A stretch of 64,000 bases of DNA. Origin: a candidate division WOR-1 bacterium RIFOXYB2_FULL_36_35. Its GTDB lineage: Bacteria > Margulisbacteria > WOR-1 > XYC2-FULL-46-14 > XYC2-FULL-37-10. Both the position numbers and the translations under genes were made by a program. Below, piece after piece: positions 17,878-26,759 of this stretch; within the stretch, counting starts at the first letter, position 1, and every line of letters begins with the position of its first letter. The stretch lies in the NCBI GenBank assembly GCA_001771505.1, contig MEUA01000017.1, positions 1 to 64,000 on the forward strand. The letters run 5' to 3'. The notes under the pieces were generated by a model. The model was not told the DNA's origin, searched no databases, and was given only the letters and a program-made list of their open reading frames with translations.

Positions 17878-18807
17878 ATGGTTAGCATTAAAGAATTAAT
17901 AGATAGACCGGAAGCTTTATGCGGTGGGCACAGAGCTTGTGCCGGATGCGGGGCTCCAATAGTTGCTCGACAAGTTCTTTTAGCTTCTCCTGATCCTGTT
18001 GTTGTTGTTTCTGCTACGGGATGTCTTGAGGTTACAACGACTATTTTTCCGTATACTGCATGGAATGTCCCGTTTTTACATAATGCTTTTGAAAATTCAG
18101 CTGCTACAATGTCAGGAGTTGTCGCTGCATATGAAGCTTTTAAAAAGAAGAAAAAGATTGAAGGAAAAATAAATTTTGTTGCTTTTGGCGGAGATGGCGG
18201 GACTTATGACATAGGTTTTCAGTCTTTGTCTGGCGCTATGGAGAGAGGTCATAATCTTCTTTATGTTTGTTATAATAATGAAGGTTATATGAATACTGGC
18301 ATACAGCGTTCGGGCGCCACGCCTAAAGGATCTAATACAACTACTGAGCCTGCAGGTAAAGTTCGCCAAGGTAAAGTGAAATTTTCAAAAGATTTAACCC
18401 AAATTATTGCCGCGCATAATATTCCTTATGTTGCTCAATCTATAGTAGGGGATTTTATAGATTTAACAAAGAAAGCAGAAAAAGCATTTTCTATAGAAGG
18501 CGCAAAATTTCTTAATGTTCTTCAGCCTTGCAGATTGGGATGGGCTTATAAAGAAGAAGAGACCTGTCAGTTGGGAAGAGATGCTTTTGATGCCTGCATT
18601 TGGCCTTTATATGAAGTGGAAAAGGGGATTCTTAAGATTACAAAAAAACCGAGAGAAAAAAAGCCTGTAGACTTTTTCCTTAAAAAGCAAGGGCGTTTTC
18701 GCCATTTGTTTAAACCAGGGAATGAGCAGATATTGAAAGATATCCAAGATGAGGTTGACAGGCGTTGGGATGTTTTACTTTCCAAAGATGGTAAACAAAT
18801 ATTTTAA
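17878..18807 (+). CDS. porB: Pyruvate:ferredoxin oxidoreductase, beta subunit
   Basis: 309 residues. The N-terminal CAGCGAP and later Cys residues would bind a 4Fe-4S cluster, and the TPP-binding motif GDGGTYDIGFQSLSGA is present. The segment following it, VCYNNEGYMNTGIQRSGATP, is typical of pyruvate synthase PorB rather than 2-oxoglutarate KorB. The gene ends 12 nt before the HU start. The four genes make a strict-anaerobe type enzyme. Confidence 0.96.
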   Translation: MVSIKELIDRPEALCGGHRACAGCGAPIVARQVLLASPDPVVVVSATGCLEVTTTIFPYTAWNVPFLHNAFENSAATMSGVVAAYEAFKKKKKIEGKINFVAFGGDGGTYDIGFQSLSGAMERGHNLLYVCYNNEGYMNTGIQRSGATPKGSNTTTEPAGKVRQGKVKFSKDLTQIIAAHNIPYVAQSIVGDFIDLTKKAEKAFSIEGAKFLNVLQPCRLGWAYKEEETCQLGRDAFDACIWPLYEVEKGILKITKKPREKKPVDFFLKKQGRFRHLFKPGNEQILKDIQDEVDRRWDVLLSKDGKQIF

Positions 18808-18819
18808 GGGGGGTAAGAT

Positions 18820-19113
18820 ATGAATAAAAAAGAACTTGCACAGAAGGTCGCGAATCAAGTTGGTATAACAAAAAGTAAGGCGGAACAGGTAATTGATTCT
18901 ACACTTAATAGTATTACAGAGTCGTTGGTTAATCAGGAAAAAGTTCGTTTGGTTGGATTTGGAAATTTTGTTGTAAGGACAAGAGCCGGAAGAATTGGAA
19001 GAAATCCTCAAACCGGTCAGAAAATAGATATATCCTCTTCTAAATCACCTGCTTTTGTGCCAGGATTTAATCTTAAGAAGGCTGTTAAAAATAAATCGAC
19101 GATTACACCTTAA
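18820..19113 (+). CDS. hup: HU-family DNA-binding protein
   Basis: 97 residues with the HU/IHF fold: MNKKELAQKVANQVGITKSKAEQVID helices, then the signature GFGNFVVRTRAGRIGRNPQTGQKI and the C-terminal ALK-like FNLKKAVKNK. It is slightly longer than the usual 90 because of a basic tail. SD AAGGGGGG lies 7 nt upstream. It lies between porB and the R3H ATPase and may be read with them. Confidence 0.96.
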   Translation: MNKKELAQKVANQVGITKSKAEQVIDSTLNSITESLVNQEKVRLVGFGNFVVRTRAGRIGRNPQTGQKIDISSSKSPAFVPGFNLKKAVKNKSTITP

Positions 19114-19123
19114 ACTTATTTAA

Positions 19124-20647
19124 ATGATTGATAAAAAACATCAAGAGGAAATTTCCAAGTTGTTGGATGTGCTGCCTCCTCTTATAAAAATTTATCTTGA
19201 AAATCATGCCAATATAAACAGTCTGATAGAAGTTGTATTGGATCTTGGAAAACATCCGGAAGCCCGTTTTTCCGGTGAATTTCCTTTTTATTTTCAGGAT
19301 AAGGTTATAACTCAAGAAGATATTAATTTTGTCACGGGTAAGATAAGTCACTTTACTTCTGATAATCGGGCGGGGATTGAAAGGACTCTTCACAGGATAT
19401 CTGCTATAAAAAATAGGATGGGTAGGGTTGTTGGTTTGACTTGTAGGGTGGGGCGGGCAATATATGGAACTAATGATATTATTCGTGACATAATAGAATC
19501 TGAAAAAAACATCTTATTTTTAGGTCCCCCTGGAATTGGAAAGACTACAAAACTTAGAGAAGCTGCTCGTATATTATCTGACCAGTTTGATAAACGGGTT
19601 GTAGTTGTGGATACAAGCAACGAAATCGCGGGCGATGGTGATATTCCGCATTTAGGCATAGGAAAAGCGCGCCGTATGCAAGTTCCATCTCCTGACATGC
19701 AGCATAAAATCATGATTGAGGCAGTAGAAAATCATATGCCTGAGGTTATTATAGTTGATGAGATAGGTACGGAGGAGGAAGCTTTAGCTTGCAGGACAAT
19801 AGCGGAACGGGGAGTTCAGTTGATTGCGACGGCACACGGTAAGGTTTTGGAAAATTTAATGTCTAACCCGACTCTTGCGGATCTTATAGGGGGTATTCAA
19901 ACGGTTATATTGGGAGATGAAGAGGCTAAGCGTCGCCGTACTCAAAAATCTATTTTAGAAAGAAAAGCGCCTCCTACTTTTGATATTTTGGTAGAGATAA
20001 GAGAAAGAGATACTTTTGCTGTTTACCATAATGTTGCAAATGCTGTTGATCTTATACTCAGGAAAAAATTGCCAAAACCTGAGATGCGTTTTCGTTCGGA
20101 AGATGGCAGAATAGAAATAGATAAGCCTGAATTAGATATGCAGGAGCCTACAGATGAAGAGGCTGAAAGAGTTTTATCTGAAAAAGAAAATGAACTTTTA
20201 AGAATATATCCTTTTGGAGTTAATAGACAGGATGTTGAACGTAATATATTGTCTATGCAGCTTCCTGCGATGGCTGTAAAAAATCTTGATGAAGCAGATA
20301 TGATTTTAACTATAAAGACAAAAGCCCGTCCTGGAACTAAAATAATGCGGTCTGCCGAAGAACATAATATCCCTGTGCATGTTATAAAAAAGAATGTATC
20401 TTCGCAAATTGTGAAATTTTTAAAGTTTCATTTTCATGTCGGTGGTTCAGATGAATTGGAAGCAGCCGCATTAAAAGAAATAGAAGAAGCTATACATACG
20501 GTACAAAACACAGGAAAAAGGGTAGATGTTAATCCTCAAAATTCTTATATTAGAAGAATTCAGCATCAATTAGTTGAGAAGGTTAAACTTCATTCTGAAT
20601 CTGTGGGAGAAGAACCCGAAAGAAGAGTTAGAGTTTATCCCTCTTGA
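19124..20647 (+). CDS. Ycf45/SpoIIIAA-like AAA ATPase with C-terminal R3H domain
   Basis: 507 residues. An N-terminal helical region (1-110) precedes a P-loop ATPase with Walker A GPPGIGKTTK near 134, the sensor-like DTSNEIAGDGD, and Walker B VIIVDEIGTEEEA near 207. After a linker (about 320-460) an R3H-type segment (YIRRIQHQLVEKVKLHSES near 475) should bind single-stranded nucleic acid. This architecture is the conserved 'R3H domain-containing nucleic acid-binding protein' of cyanobacteria and plastids (Ycf45), related to SpoIIIAA. Its role is unknown. It starts 10 nt after hup, and its end overlaps the convergent permease gene by 13 nt. Confidence 0.9.
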   Translation: MIDKKHQEEISKLLDVLPPLIKIYLENHANINSLIEVVLDLGKHPEARFSGEFPFYFQDKVITQEDINFVTGKISHFTSDNRAGIERTLHRISAIKNRMGRVVGLTCRVGRAIYGTNDIIRDIIESEKNILFLGPPGIGKTTKLREAARILSDQFDKRVVVVDTSNEIAGDGDIPHLGIGKARRMQVPSPDMQHKIMIEAVENHMPEVIIVDEIGTEEEALACRTIAERGVQLIATAHGKVLENLMSNPTLADLIGGIQTVILGDEEAKRRRTQKSILERKAPPTFDILVEIRERDTFAVYHNVANAVDLILRKKLPKPEMRFRSEDGRIEIDKPELDMQEPTDEEAERVLSEKENELLRIYPFGVNRQDVERNILSMQLPAMAVKNLDEADMILTIKTKARPGTKIMRSAEEHNIPVHVIKKNVSSQIVKFLKFHFHVGGSDELEAAALKEIEEAIHTVQNTGKRVDVNPQNSYIRRIQHQLVEKVKLHSESVGEEPERRVRVYPS

Positions 20648-21672
20648 ATTTCTAAATATATTATTCTTAGTATTGCAAGTATTGGCGCGGCAAAAAACAG
20701 ACCAAACGCCCCGATTAGTTTCCCTAAAACAAGCATTGCAATAATTATTGCAATAGGATGGAGATTTAATTTTACCCCGAGGATTTTTGGAACTAAAATG
20801 GAATTTTCAAGCAACTGTAACCCCATGTAGAACAAAAAAACTTTTAACGCTAAGATCGGAGAAGTTAAAAATGCTATTGTAACTGCCGGGACTCCTCCAA
20901 TCCATGGACCGATAAATGGAATCGCTTCTGTAATCCCTGCTATTATTCCTAATATTATGTAGTATTTTACTCCTAAAAGAAAAAGACCTATTGTACTTGT
21001 TGTTCCTATAAAGAAACAGAGCATAGTTACTCCTTTTATGTAATTATTCAAAACATCATTAACTTCTTTTACACCCTTTTCTACTTTATTGTGGTTTTTA
21101 AATGGCAATAATGATATAACCCCTTTTTTTATTGAATCTTTATCTTTTAGTAAATAGTAAGTTAATATTGGGATTATAATAAGTTGAATGAATCTGCTGC
21201 TTACGGACAATATACTTTTGATTATTTGTTCTGCAAGAGAAACAGCAGTACTTACAAGGTTGTTAAAACTTTGAATTATCGCATTTTCCAAAGATTGTGG
21301 TATTGACTGTCCTGCATACCACATTCTGAGGTTATTAACGAGTTGTTTTATTTCACTTATGTATTTTGGTATATTTTGGCCGAAAAGCCTGAATTCATTT
21401 GCCAAAGGAGGAATTATGAACCTGAAAAACAGATAAAAAACAGAAAAAATCAAAGCAAATGCTATTAATATTGATATTTGCACAGGGAGGTTTAGGCCTT
21501 TAGGCCTTTTGCAGGAGAGTAAGGTAACTATAGGATTTAAAATATAAAAGAGAATAAAAGAAATTATTACGGGAACTAGCACATCACTTACATAATAAAG
21601 AATGGCAAGTATTAATAATACAATGACAAAACGCCATAAAAGTTTTTTATTATCATTTATTTTCTCATTCAT
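20635..21672 (-). CDS. AI-2E family (PerM/YdiK-type) transporter
   Basis: 345 residues with the family layout: two N-terminal membrane helices (about 12-35 and 65-90), a soluble helical segment (100-150), then a C-terminal membrane bundle containing the conserved GIIAGITEAIPFIGPWIGG motif and the closing PILAILRIIYLE. The family includes exporters of AI-2 and of Na+/H+; the substrate cannot be told from sequence. Its ATG overlaps the nadB stop by 4 nt, so it is translated after nadB. Confidence 0.92.
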   Translation of the reverse strand: MNEKINDNKKLLWRFVIVLLILAILYYVSDVLVPVIISFILFYILNPIVTLLSCKRPKGLNLPVQISILIAFALIFSVFYLFFRFIIPPLANEFRLFGQNIPKYISEIKQLVNNLRMWYAGQSIPQSLENAIIQSFNNLVSTAVSLAEQIIKSILSVSSRFIQLIIIPILTYYLLKDKDSIKKGVISLLPFKNHNKVEKGVKEVNDVLNNYIKGVTMLCFFIGTTSTIGLFLLGVKYYIILGIIAGITEAIPFIGPWIGGVPAVTIAFLTSPILALKVFLFYMGLQLLENSILVPKILGVKLNLHPIAIIIAMLVLGKLIGAFGLFFAAPILAILRIIYLEIQEG

Positions 21673-23252
21673 TGTTTTGACATTATATTATAGACTAAAT
21701 GTTTTTTCCAGTTCTTATCATCAGACAGAGGAAAGTCAATTCTAAAGTGGGCTCCGCGAGATTCTTTTCTGTTAATTGCCGCATAGCATATAAGCTTTGC
21801 GACTTGAGTCATATTTTTTAATTCGATTTCTTCTTTTGCAGATGGATTTTTTGATATTTCTTTTTCAACGGCTTTTATTTTCTCCAAAGCAGTTTTTAGG
21901 CCTTTTGCTTGCCTTAAAATTCCGACGTTTTGCCACATATTACTTTTGATCGTAAGCTTTAATTTTTGAATGTTTTGTAATCCAATGTTTTTATTTAGTT
22001 TTGATGGTTTTATTTTTTTTATTGTTATTTTTTCTTTAATTCTTTCCGAAGCTTTTAGCGCCGCGCGGTGGCCGAATACGAGACCATCAAGCAAAGAATT
22101 GCTAGCCAATCTGTTTGCTCCGTGGATTCCAATGGAGGAACATTCTCCGGCGGCAAAAAGGGAAAGAATGCTCGTTTGACCATTCAAATCGGTTTTTATC
22201 CCTCCCATTGCATAGTGGGCGGCAGGGGCGACAGGGATATCATCTCTTGCAATGTCCAACCCTCTTTCTAAACATGTTTTATAAATAATCGGGAAGCGTC
22301 TTTTTATTTTTTCTTCTCCAATTTGTGATAATTGCAAGTTTACATAGTTTGCCTTTGTTTGTTTCATCTCCTCAAAAATCGCTCGTGATACTATGTCTCG
22401 AGGAGCAAGCTCTCCTTCCTTATGGTATTTTCCCATAAAGCGTTCACCTTTATTGTTTAAAAGAATTCCTCCTTCCCCGCGAACAGCTTCGGAAATTAAA
22501 AACTGTGGTAGGGCGATAATGTCTTCCAGCTGTTTTGATTGTAGGAGTGATGTAGGATGAAATTGAACAAATTCCATATCTGTAATATCTGCGCCTGCAC
22601 GATATGCCATAGCAATGCCGTCACCGGTAGCTATTTCAGGGTTTGTTGTATAAAGATAAACCTGGCATAGTCCCCCAGTTGCAAGAATTATGGCTTTTGC
22701 AAAAAAAGTTTCCACTTTTTGGGATTTAAGGTTTAACGCTTTGGTTCCTATACACCTTTTTTTTTCAATTATCAGATCTATTCCTAGTGTTTGAGAATGA
22801 ACTGTTATGTTCTCTTGCTTCATTACTTCGTATGCAAGTGTTTTTTCTATCTCTTTACCGGTTGCATCTCCGGCATGTAAAATTCTTCTTCTTTTATGGG
22901 CTCCTTCAAGAGCAAGAGAGAATTTGCCCCCTCCTTCGGTTTCTGCCTTATCAAATTGCGCGCCCATTTCTATTAATTCTTTTACACGGGATACCCCTTC
23001 ATTTACCAGTATTTTTACGGCCTCTTTATTGCATAGTCCTGCTCCGGATTTTATGGTGTCTTCAAAGTGGTATTGAGTTGAATCTAAAATGTCATCTATT
23101 GCAGCGGCAATTCCTCCCTGTGCCTTTCCTGTTGCGGTATCGCCGATTTTGCTTTTTGTAATTACAATAACTGATCCGAATTTGCTTGCTGTTAAAGCAG
23201 CCCTAAGGCCTGCTATTCCTCCGCCAATTATTAGGATATCTGATTTTTGCAT
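21669..23252 (-). CDS. nadB: L-aspartate oxidase
   Basis: 527 residues. This flavoprotein oxidises aspartate to iminoaspartate at the start of de novo NAD synthesis. It has the FAD dinucleotide motif GGGIAGLRAALTA near residue 9, the TGKAQGGIAAA loop, the substrate region FVQFHPTSL, SEAVRGEGGIL, and the active-site GIHGANRLASNSLLDGLVFG. Length matches E. coli NadB (540). It is first in a two-gene unit with the AI-2E-type permease. nadA and nadC are not in the window. In anaerobes, fumarate can replace O2 as acceptor. Confidence 0.96.
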   Translation of the reverse strand: MQKSDILIIGGGIAGLRAALTASKFGSVIVITKSKIGDTATGKAQGGIAAAIDDILDSTQYHFEDTIKSGAGLCNKEAVKILVNEGVSRVKELIEMGAQFDKAETEGGGKFSLALEGAHKRRRILHAGDATGKEIEKTLAYEVMKQENITVHSQTLGIDLIIEKKRCIGTKALNLKSQKVETFFAKAIILATGGLCQVYLYTTNPEIATGDGIAMAYRAGADITDMEFVQFHPTSLLQSKQLEDIIALPQFLISEAVRGEGGILLNNKGERFMGKYHKEGELAPRDIVSRAIFEEMKQTKANYVNLQLSQIGEEKIKRRFPIIYKTCLERGLDIARDDIPVAPAAHYAMGGIKTDLNGQTSILSLFAAGECSSIGIHGANRLASNSLLDGLVFGHRAALKASERIKEKITIKKIKPSKLNKNIGLQNIQKLKLTIKSNMWQNVGILRQAKGLKTALEKIKAVEKEISKNPSAKEEIELKNMTQVAKLICYAAINRKESRGAHFRIDFPLSDDKNWKKHLVYNIMSKQ

Positions 23253-23362
23253 TTTGAAATTTTCAAGGTTTTATTATTATAAGGAAAATCGTTATATGTG
23301 ATATCCTTCTCAAAAATCTTGGAAGTTTACAACCTTGGTGCCTTGATGTAATTATAGCCTGA

Positions 23363-23400
23363 TTGACACTTTATCGCAATAATGCTTAAATAGAGGCATT
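23363..23400 (+). promoter_or_regulatory. Leaderless promoter of the small membrane gene
   Basis: TTGACA (23363-23368), a 17-nt spacer, TGC-TTAAAT (23386-23391), then 9 nt to ATG 23401. Confidence 0.65.
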
Positions 23401-23628
23401 ATGTGGTTAAAATTAACTGAATTTACAAATTTTAGTCATTTATTTAAAGGCTTGGGACTTGTTATTCTTGGAGGGATTGCATTGGTTTTTTCTTATTATA
23501 TGAAAAAGAGATGGAATGAACCTTTAAAGGCTAAGTTTTTAATATTTATTTTTATTGCTTTTTTTATTATTGTATATGGTTTATATATCTTAATTATTAA
23601 GCCAGACTGGTGGGCCCTTCCTTATTAG
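23401..23628 (+). CDS. Small two-helix membrane protein
   Basis: 75 residues with two hydrophobic segments (about 17-33 and 45-66), a basic connecting loop (YYMKKRWNEPLKAK) and a short aromatic C-terminus. I do not recognise the family. Its last 32 bases overlap the 3' end of the convergent rsmH, and a good promoter precedes it, so it is probably a real gene. It is conserved-looking in composition but cannot be assigned. Confidence 0.65.
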   Translation: MWLKLTEFTNFSHLFKGLGLVILGGIALVFSYYMKKRWNEPLKAKFLIFIFIAFFIIVYGLYILIIKPDWWALPY

Positions 23629-24514
23629 TTTTTTTCTCCGCACACCGTAGCTTTGCGCTTTTAGCCCGTGGATTAATTGCAACCTCTTCTTCTGTCGCAA
23701 GAACAGGCTTTTTTGTCAGTATATTAAGTATACCATTTTTAGCTTTATCTCTGAAAAACCATTTTACGATTCTATCTTCTAATGAATGATACGACATTAC
23801 AATTATTTTTCCGCCGGGATTGAGAAGGGAGATTGTTGATTCCAGAGCTTTTTTTAAAACATCAAGCTCTAAATTAGCAGCAATTCGGAGCGCCTGGAAT
23901 ATGCGGGTAACTGACTCCCTCTTTTTCCATGTGGGAATTGCTTTTTCTATTATGTCTTTCAGCTCAAATGTTGTATTTATCTCTTTTTTGTCCCTTTCCA
24001 AAATAATTGCGCGGGCAACTCTTTTTGAAAACCGCTCTTCACCATATTCTTTGAAGATCTGTATTAATTCTTCTTCACTTGAATTGTGGATTATTTCGCG
24101 AGCGGAGGTCTGTTTACTTTTGTCCATTCGCATATCAAGCGGGGCGTCGTATCTTATGCTAAATCCGCGGGAAGCCTCATCTATTTGATAAGATGAAACT
24201 CCAAGATCAAAGAGAAAGGCGTCGACCGGATCTTTTACAATATTTTCCAAATTGCCAAAGTTGTCATGGATGTATTTGATGTTGTCATACTTGGCTAATC
24301 TTTTCTTGGCAAACTCAATAGCTTCCTGATCTTGGTCGATAGCTATGATATGGATATTGCCTTCCTGTCCGGCAGGTGAGGACATTGCCTTCCCGTTTAG
24401 TTTCTCAATATGTCCACCACCACCCAACGTACAATCGACGATTGTCTTCTCATTAAGAGGGGAGAGAAAATCGACTATTTCTTTTGTCATTACAGGAAGG
24501 TGGAAAGTCTCCAT
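23597..24514 (-). CDS. rsmH: 16S rRNA (cytosine1402-N4)-methyltransferase
   Basis: 305 residues. RsmH (MraW) methylates N4 of C1402 in the ribosomal P site. It has the N-terminal HLPVMTKEIVDFL, the SAM motif VDCTLGGGGH, LGVSSYQIDEASRGFS, and the C-terminal SYHSLEDRIVKWFF. An insert of roughly ten residues (KAMSSPAGQEGN near 46-57) interrupts the loop after motif I. It stands alone here rather than at the head of a dcw cluster (mraZ-rsmH-ftsL-ftsI). Its transcript is predicted to be leaderless. Confidence 0.96.
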   Translation of the reverse strand: METFHLPVMTKEIVDFLSPLNEKTIVDCTLGGGGHIEKLNGKAMSSPAGQEGNIHIIAIDQDQEAIEFAKKRLAKYDNIKYIHDNFGNLENIVKDPVDAFLFDLGVSSYQIDEASRGFSIRYDAPLDMRMDKSKQTSAREIIHNSSEEELIQIFKEYGEERFSKRVARAIILERDKKEINTTFELKDIIEKAIPTWKKRESVTRIFQALRIAANLELDVLKKALESTISLLNPGGKIIVMSYHSLEDRIVKWFFRDKAKNGILNILTKKPVLATEEEVAINPRAKSAKLRCAEKKTNKEGPTSLA

Positions 24515-24550
24515 ATAAAGATTATACTGCTTTTAGTCCCTTATTGACAA
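24515..24550 (-). promoter_or_regulatory. rsmH promoter, leaderless
   Basis: On the minus strand: TTGTCA (24550-24545), an 18-nt spacer, TATAAT (24526-24521), then only 6 nt to the ATG at 24514. Confidence 0.75.
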
Positions 24551-24567
24551 AGTATTTATCCTAATTT

Positions 24568-24655
24568 AACCCCGATTTCCTAATCGGGGTTCATACCTAC
24601 CAAAATTTCTAACATTCTGCTATAATTCTGTTCGTCTATGAATAATCGGGGTTAA
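24568..24655. repeat. 88-bp composite repeat, copy 2
   Basis: Palindrome at 24568-24591 (AACCCCGATT, spacer, AATCGGGGTT), then a tail with TGC-TATAAT (about 24619-24627), then GTCTATGAATAATCGGGGTTAA in substance to 24655. It matches the unit at 4142. This copy keeps an intact extended -10 box upstream of the gene at 24678. Confidence 0.85.
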
Positions 24656-24677
24656 GCTTTCCTATAGGGGTGATAAT

Positions 24678-25571
24678 ATGAAATCTGCAAAATTCGCGGT
24701 TATTTTTGCTATTTTTATTTTTATTGTTGTTTTTTTTGGGATACTTCCTGCGGTTTTTTTGGACGTATACAGGAGTAGGGCGGCTATGGGACTTAGTTTG
24801 AGACCGATTGATCTTTTGCCGACTGTTCTTCCTGTTGTAATTATTTTGTTTATTCTTCCGTCTATGATAGGGCCTATTAAAGTTCTGTTGAAAACGGTGT
24901 TTAGTGATCAGGAACTTCGTGAAAAAGGGATTGACGGTCAAGCAAGAATATTGGAAGTTATCCAAACGGGAGAACTTATAAATTATCAACCGGTTTTGAG
25001 GCTTAAGCTTGAAATATCAACATCTGGCCAGCCGTCTTATATTATTGAAGATAAATTCATGGTTCCTCAAATAGGCCTTCATCTTGTTCAGTTGGGATCT
25101 ATAATCCCCGTTAAAGTTGACCCTAAAAACCCGAAAAAAGTGGCAATTAATGCCTGGAGTTTTAATTCTTCAAAGAAAAATTCGGCACAAAGTTTTCAAG
25201 GGGAGCCAATAAATAATCAAGGTTTTAATTTTCAAAATATGTTTCAAGGTGGCATGCCTGTAAACTTTAAAAATTTAGGGGCTGTGGGGAACATGGAAAG
25301 GGGTCCTGTTGTAAACGGAAAAAAGGGGGAGGCTAAAATAGTGAGTCTTTCTGATACAGGAAAAACTAAAAATGGTCAGAAGGTTTTTGCTGTCAAGTAT
25401 GAAATAAAAGGAGATGAAATAACTCCTTATCCTTTAGAGAGAGAAATGCCTTTGCCTGATATAGCTTTACAGGTTATAAGAGTTGGATCTGTATATCCTT
25501 GTGAAGTGGATAGAGATGATCCTACACACATTATGGTTGCAGTAACAAGCGTAACGCAAAAGCCTATGTGA
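24678..25571 (+). CDS. Membrane-anchored protein with duplicated DUF3592-like domain
   Basis: 297 residues. Two membrane helices (about 5-28 and 48-70) are followed by two similar beta-rich modules: one near 90-158 (GIDGQARILEVIQTG...VLRLKLEIS...IIPVKVDPKNPKKVAIN) and one near 215-290 (KKGEAKIVSLSDTGKTKNGQ...EVDRDDPTHIMVA). Each ends in a V-D-x-x-[DN]-P pattern, typical of DUF3592/SHOCT-associated membrane proteins of unknown role. A Gln/Asn-rich linker (about 170-205) joins them. SD GGGGTGATA precedes the ATG. Confidence 0.8.
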   Translation: MKSAKFAVIFAIFIFIVVFFGILPAVFLDVYRSRAAMGLSLRPIDLLPTVLPVVIILFILPSMIGPIKVLLKTVFSDQELREKGIDGQARILEVIQTGELINYQPVLRLKLEISTSGQPSYIIEDKFMVPQIGLHLVQLGSIIPVKVDPKNPKKVAINAWSFNSSKKNSAQSFQGEPINNQGFNFQNMFQGGMPVNFKNLGAVGNMERGPVVNGKKGEAKIVSLSDTGKTKNGQKVFAVKYEIKGDEITPYPLEREMPLPDIALQVIRVGSVYPCEVDRDDPTHIMVAVTSVTQKPM

Positions 25572-25593
25572 TAGAAATTTTAGCTAATCAGTT

Positions 25594-26019
25594 TTAATTT
25601 TTATCTTTTTCATTGATTACTATATAATATCCATTTTTGTTTATCTCTTCAGGGAGTTTGGCGATAGAAACAGATAATTCGCGGTGTTCTTTGCTTGATA
25701 CATAGAGATTAACGGTTTTGTATGTATATGTCCAACCATATTTTTTTATTTCTAAATCATAGAAGTTGTTTATTTTAGTTGGGTTTTCTTCGGAAATAAG
25801 TACAAGACTGATCTGGCTTTTGTTAATTAATAAGCTTTCAACTTTAGCGTTTGGGTAAATTGGAATATCCTTAGGGAAACTGCTTGGTATCTTTATTCTG
25901 TTTATATCTGTTATAAAAGTGGATACAGTTTTACTTATGGGGTTGTTATTAAATACGATAAATAAAGAAACAATTAAACCTGCGATTATAACTGAAATTA
26001 TTAATAATTTGTCTGACAT
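25594..26019 (-). CDS. Single-pass membrane protein, tandem paralogue 1
   Basis: 141 residues. One N-terminal helix (5-22, IISVIIAGLIVSLFIVFNN) anchors an extracytoplasmic domain. The motif PKDIPIYPNAKV and the segment NNFYDLEIKKYGWTY align with PKDLPIYPKANI and NNFYKSEMPKNGWTL in the neighbour at 26192, as does the membrane helix, so the two are a tandem duplication. The DxPIYPxA motif occurs in various uncharacterised secreted proteins. Function unknown. Confidence 0.82.
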   Translation of the reverse strand: MSDKLLIISVIIAGLIVSLFIVFNNNPISKTVSTFITDINRIKIPSSFPKDIPIYPNAKVESLLINKSQISLVLISEENPTKINNFYDLEIKKYGWTYTYKTVNLYVSSKEHRELSVSIAKLPEEINKNGYYIVINEKDKN

Positions 26020-26091
26020 TTTAAAGCACCTATTTCATTGAATGATAAGTTCAACTAAAATATCTCTAAAATATATTATGTCACTGCTGTC

Positions 26092-26119
26092 TTAACCCCG
26101 ATTTCCTAATCGGGGTTAA
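26092..26119. repeat. Perfect CCCCGATT palindrome with TTAA at both ends
   Basis: TTAACCCCGATTTCC, then TAATCGGGGTTAA. It lies between the two tandem paralogues at 25594 and 26192. Confidence 0.85.
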
Positions 26120-26191
26120 TTCCAATTTCAAAGATTTATTAGAGTTGCCACTAATGTTTTTTATTTTATATCGTTTTATATCGTATAAGGC

Positions 26192-26695
26192 TTAGTCTGT
26201 TATTATTATTGTACAACCGGGCGTATTTTGATTTCCACGTTTACCTTTGGATATCATAATACTAAGTTTGCGGTTGTCTTTGGTCCAGTCGGTCATCATC
26301 ATTCCCGCGCTATCTTCTTTTAATGTCCATCCGTTCTTTGGCATTTCAGATTTGTAAAAATTGTTTACCATATCTGTGTTGTCATCTGATTCCATTATGG
26401 TGTTGATCGAGTTTGGTGTTTGTGTTGTATCTATGCTTAGGGTAATAATGTTAGCTTTTGGATAAATCGGTAAATCCTTAGGGAATTGTTTTGGAGGATT
26501 TATCCCTTTTCCAGGTCTTGCTGCCAAATGAATTACCCCTCCTTGGGTTGTTCCGATAGCGTTGTTGTTCCAAGCGACATCTCCCCCAGTCATAAAATTC
26601 ACAACCATACCAAACATTGCATTGTAATTAAAAACAATAAACAGAGACGCGATCAACCCCAAAACTATAACGCCAATCAATAAACCTTTATTCAT
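26192..26695 (-). CDS. Single-pass membrane protein, tandem paralogue 2
   Basis: 167 residues. Anchor helix 4-24 (LLIGVIVLGLIASLFIVFNY), then a Gly/Asn-rich region with about 25 residues not present in the sister gene at 25594, then the shared FPKDLPIYPKANI and FYKSEMPKNGWTL blocks and a beta-rich end (KLSIMISKGKRG). SD AAGGAGTTG precedes the start at 26695. Function unknown. Confidence 0.83.
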   Translation of the reverse strand: MNKGLLIGVIVLGLIASLFIVFNYNAMFGMVVNFMTGGDVAWNNNAIGTTQGGVIHLAARPGKGINPPKQFPKDLPIYPKANIITLSIDTTQTPNSINTIMESDDNTDMVNNFYKSEMPKNGWTLKEDSAGMMMTDWTKDNRKLSIMISKGKRGNQNTPGCTIIITD

Positions 26696-26759
26696 ATGAC
26701 AACTCCTTTTTTAAAATTATACCACTTAAACCTTTATTGACAAAATATTTTTATAAAAA

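Noticed and set aside
22787-23301. Several plus-strand open frames within nadB
   Set aside because: They lie fully opposite a complete, motif-bearing nadB and have no protein-like motifs.
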